From Ophiostoma sp. CBS 140.51 (lineage: Eukaryota; Ascomycota; Sordariomycetes; Ophiostomatales; Ophiostomataceae), in assembly GCA_029298735.1 (NCBI GenBank), contig JANSLP010000134.1, forward strand, positions 1 to 64,000: a DNA stretch of 64,000 nt, given 5' to 3'. Position numbers and translations under genes: made by a program. A model generated the notes under the pieces. It had not been told where the DNA came from, did no database searches, and was given only the letters and a program-made list of their open reading frames with translations. Positions 62,465 to 64,000 of this stretch are shown here, piece after piece; positions within the stretch are counted from its first letter, which is position 1; each line of letters begins with the position of its first letter.

Positions 62465-64000
62465 CTAGAAGCCCAGTGGCGAGAGCGGCTTGATGGGCGA
62501 CAGAGGCCGGAGATCGCCAGACTGCCTTGGCGGTGTGGTCACCCGCTGACTCTCAATCGTCAGCGTCGTCGAAAGTGTCTCGTTGGAGGCCACACTGCCC
62601 GTCTCGACGGTCGGCGGCTTCTTCTTGGAGCGAGGCTGCTTGTCGGTGCTGTGGCTATGGCCCTGGCCGTGGTTGTTGCCGTTGCCGTACTGGGCGCCGC
62701 TGTCCGAAGACGACACCTGCCGATCGATCGCCCGGTCTTCACTGCCGCCCGCCACAACAGCCGGCGGCGGCGGCTGCACGTTGTCAATCTCGACATCAAA
62801 CGTGTCCTCGTCGTGGTGGTGGCTCACGGTGCCGATACCCCGGGGCGGCGGCATGTCTAACAGCTGGTACTCTTCCTCAATGTACTTGGGTTCGTTGATG
62901 CAGCCCTTCCAGCAGTCGCGCCAGTCGCACACCAAGAACTTGAAGGAGAAGGCGTCAATCTTCATGCACGGCTGGAAGCAGATGCACAGGTTGCGGAAGT
63001 CCATCTTGTTGCGGTCAGAGTGTGCCAGCAGCAGGCTGAGATGGCACGTAATGGCGAACAGCAGGTAGTAGTTAAAGGGCGGCAGGTTTGAGAGCTCGTC
63101 GACGAGCATCTGCGGGACGGTCTCCGAACCAGCGCATTCGCGGGCAATCCGTTCTTGCGCCTCCTTGGGGAACAGCTCATCGGGGAGCTCGCGCAGCCAG
63201 GCCTTGAGCATCGAGCCAATGATGTTGATATCGTACAGGTCGTCTTGCGTAAAGAGGTCGACGTCGTATTCTGCTGCACGTTAGCATTGGAGGTACAATA
63301 CGAGACACGAAATCGTAAAATCAGGTGTATGGGTAGGGGAGACATACCTTCGTCAAACTTCCGCTGCCACTTCTTGATCTGGGGACCACTGCCAGGCACA
63401 CGGTACAGGCCCTCCACATCCGTGCCCTTGTAGTTGAGGTAGTCGATCGCCCGCCATGGGAAAGCAGGCATCCAGAACTCTGTGCGGTCGCGCGAATCTT
63501 CCAGGCGCTTCGAGATACGGGTCAAGCGTGTCTGTTCTAGGAGAGGCTGGTTGATGACCTTGAGCACATAGTGCTCGTCGTCGACAACTGGCTCCCGTTC
63601 TGGTGCCCCGCCACTGCGTCCGTTCTTGCCAAAGAGACCCTTGCTAATCATGTCTGCTGCGCTTCTCGACGAGTTCTTAAGACCGTTGAAAAAGGTGTAG
63701 CCGCCATTGTCGCGAAGGGAAGAAGGCTGGCCCCGGGAGTGGTCGCCACGGTCGCCGCGGTGGCCGTGGTGGTTGTCCCGGCCGCTGGGCACATCGCGAC
63801 TCAACGCCCGATCGGCCGAGTGGTTCCGTGTCGACGAGGACATCACTTCCCGGAAGCTGCGGTCGTGCTGGGCGAGAGGCGCCGTCTTAAGGGAGGGAGC
63901 AGGTTGGTGTGCGCGCTCGGGCTGGTCGACCACTCTCATTTGAGCGGCGTTTCCTGGAGCGCCTTGAAAACCAGGGCTGGTCGCACTGGCGGCAGGGTTG
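62465..64000 (-). CDS. RhoGAP-domain protein, 5' end outside the window
   Basis: The gene is cut by the right edge, so the start is missing. Exons seen are 64000-63347 and 63270-62465, with an intron at 63346-63271 (GTATGT donor). The frame is open to the edge. The RhoGAP domain contains the arginine finger in GLYRVPGSGPQIKKW, then MLKAWLRELPDELFP and the FRNLCICFQP segment. It should speed GTP hydrolysis on a Rho-type GTPase and so affect polarity or wall signalling. The N-terminal part is Ser/Asp/His/Gly-rich and disordered; the C-terminus is Pro/Ser-rich. The acceptor is a CAGCAG tandem, so a one-codon choice (E or AE) exists. The specific paralogue is not identified. Confidence 0.85.

Overview
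The window is nuclear DNA from a filamentous ascomycete, probably a Sordariomycete; I cannot name the genus. Reasons: GC-rich coding regions with short spliceosomal introns (about 49-81 nt, GTAAGT-like donors, CTAAC-like branch sites), Zn2Cys6 transcription factors, a GH7 cellulase, a GH2 beta-mannosidase, GPI-type secreted proteins and an intron-bearing tRNA-Ile. I find 24 protein genes (one cut by the right edge), one decayed gene copy and one tRNA. Intron-exon models were built by hand from splice sites and reading-frame continuity, so they are predictions.

Left part (0-20 kb): small NTF2-like and EthD-fold proteins, a LYC1-type lysine N-acetyltransferase, chaperonin subunit CCT1, divergent cytoplasmic prolyl-tRNA synthetase, a two-HKD phospholipase D-like protein, ribosome biogenesis factor ESF1 and a Zn2Cys6 regulator. 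Apart from the regulator and the small proteins this is mostly housekeeping.

Middle (20-31 kb): a zinc-free MDR reductase is followed by a tandem group of three small genes of the ISG12 / Ifi-6-16 (IFI6/IFI27-like) family, one of them decayed. Then come a GH7 endoglucanase with a GPI-type tail and the splicing helicase PRP22.

31-48 kb is metabolic: intracellular beta-mannosidase, a Gfo/Idh/MocA dehydrogenase, a PhyH-type dioxygenase, a short-chain dehydrogenase, two fungal transcription factors, and a sugar transporter divergent from the second factor.

48-64 kb: a secreted EEP-type nuclease with a C-terminal domain resembling that of fungal RNase T2, a secreted M28 aminopeptidase, the mitochondrial AFG1 ATPase, a GPI-anchored cupredoxin, tRNA-Ile(AAT), a GT32 glycosyltransferase and a RhoGAP protein running off the right edge.

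The points most worth a second look are the ISG12-like tandem array, two transcription factors whose zinc clusters are each cut by an intron with an in-frame alternative acceptor, the nuclease/RNase-T2-tail fusion and the GPI-type GH7 enzyme. Large gene-free stretches look like ordinary promoters and UTRs.
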